Shown: one piece after another, positions 22,669-22,774 of the stretch
How positions within the stretch are numbered: the stretch's first letter is position 1
Layout: every line of letters starts with the position of its first letter
Assembly (NCBI GenBank): GCA_947652855.1
Contig: CANTEO010000045.1
Span: forward strand, 1 to 22,774
Length of the DNA: 22,774 bases
Origin: an uncultured Roseburia sp.
GTDB taxonomy: Bacteria > Bacillota > Clostridia > Lachnospirales > Lachnospiraceae
Direction: 5' to 3'
Translations under genes and position numbers: made by a program
The notes under the pieces: model-generated
What the model was told of the DNA's origin: nothing
Database searches by the model: none
The model's input: the letters and a program-made list of their open reading frames with translations, nothing else

Positions 22669-22774
22669 GCAGGATGCGAAGTTCTGACAGATGCCCTCTA
22701 GTCTAACGAAAGAGGGTGGTGCTGTATCAATCTCACTTCTGAACTTCGGATCTCTTGCCTTCGCAATCGCTGCC
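22669..22774 (+). ncRNA. Structured RNA leader or small RNA, class not recognised, cut by the window edge
   Basis: A closing helix pairs 22669-22681 with 22759-22773: GCAG/CTGC, GAT/ATC and GCGAAG/CTTCGC, 13 bp with two single-base bulges. Inside, ACAG (22687-22690) pairs CTGT (22722-22725) and CCCTCT (22694-22699) pairs AGAGGG (22711-22716). A competing 8-bp helix, CGAAGTTC (22677-22684) with GAACTTCG (22741-22748), uses the same 5' strand. Such mutually exclusive helices are typical of riboswitches and attenuators. AGGGTGGTGC faintly recalls the T-box motif, but the canonical sequence is not there. The regulated gene is outside the window. Confidence 0.5.

Noticed and set aside
22669..22774. 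T-box leader interpretation because of AGGGTGGTGC
   Set aside because: The conserved T-box core (TGGNACCGCG-like) is not present and no specifier-loop Stem I features were recognised; kept as an unclassified structured RNA.
1..22774. Defence island, prophage, biosynthetic cluster or CRISPR array
   Set aside because: Every sizeable gene fits a housekeeping, envelope or sporulation family, and no repeat-spacer array, transposase, integrase or toxin-antitoxin pair was found.

Overview
This window looks like ordinary core chromosome from a spore-forming, low-to-mid GC Firmicute, most probably a member of the Lachnospiraceae (Clostridia). The pointers are veg, a SPOCS/LysM protein, a CotF-like coat protein, the spoIID-spoIIQ pair, an N-terminal SEC-C motif on methionine aminopeptidase, and the TIGR03915/TIGR03916 repair pair. 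I see no insertion sequence, prophage, integrase, CRISPR array, tRNA or rRNA gene.

Layout from left to right. A leftward plsC-type acyltransferase has its own consensus promoter. A small rightward lipoprotein-like gene, veg and a SPOCS/LysM gene follow. Next comes a rightward block at about 3.7-8.6 kb: a secreted coiled-coil NlpC/P60 cell-wall hydrolase, a membrane-anchored PrsA/SurA-like chaperone without a PPIase domain, map, apt and an AzgA/PbuG-type purine permease, closed by a strong terminator. A DUF4474 membrane protein and a calcineurin-like phosphoesterase then form an overlapping pair. A leftward CotF-family gene and a rightward aldo/keto reductase flank a 334-base intergenic region that appears to carry a small structured element. 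From 12.3 to 17.5 kb everything runs leftward: trkA-trkH (potassium uptake) and the overlapping radical-SAM/TIGR03915 DNA-repair pair. From 17.7 kb onward genes run rightward: rsmA, spoIID, spoIIQ, a GIY-YIG protein overlapping a DEAD-box RNA helicase, a terminator, and finally a promoter followed by a structured RNA leader that runs to the window edge.

Functional themes. Sporulation and envelope genes (SPOCS/LysM, NlpC/P60, CotF, SpoIID, SpoIIQ) are interspersed with housekeeping genes. Purine salvage is represented by apt plus the permease, and potassium homeostasis by trkAH. RNA metabolism is represented by rsmA and the helicase.

The most interesting signals are not protein families but RNA-level architecture. 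Two intrinsic terminators are built into the translation start of the next gene: veg into the SPOCS gene, and rsmA into spoIID. A short SD plus 8-codon ORF plus hairpin element lies upstream of cotF. A leader at the right edge has two mutually exclusive helices directly downstream of a consensus promoter. SpoIIQ has also lost every canonical LytM metal ligand. Protein families were recognised from memory of motifs; no database search was run.
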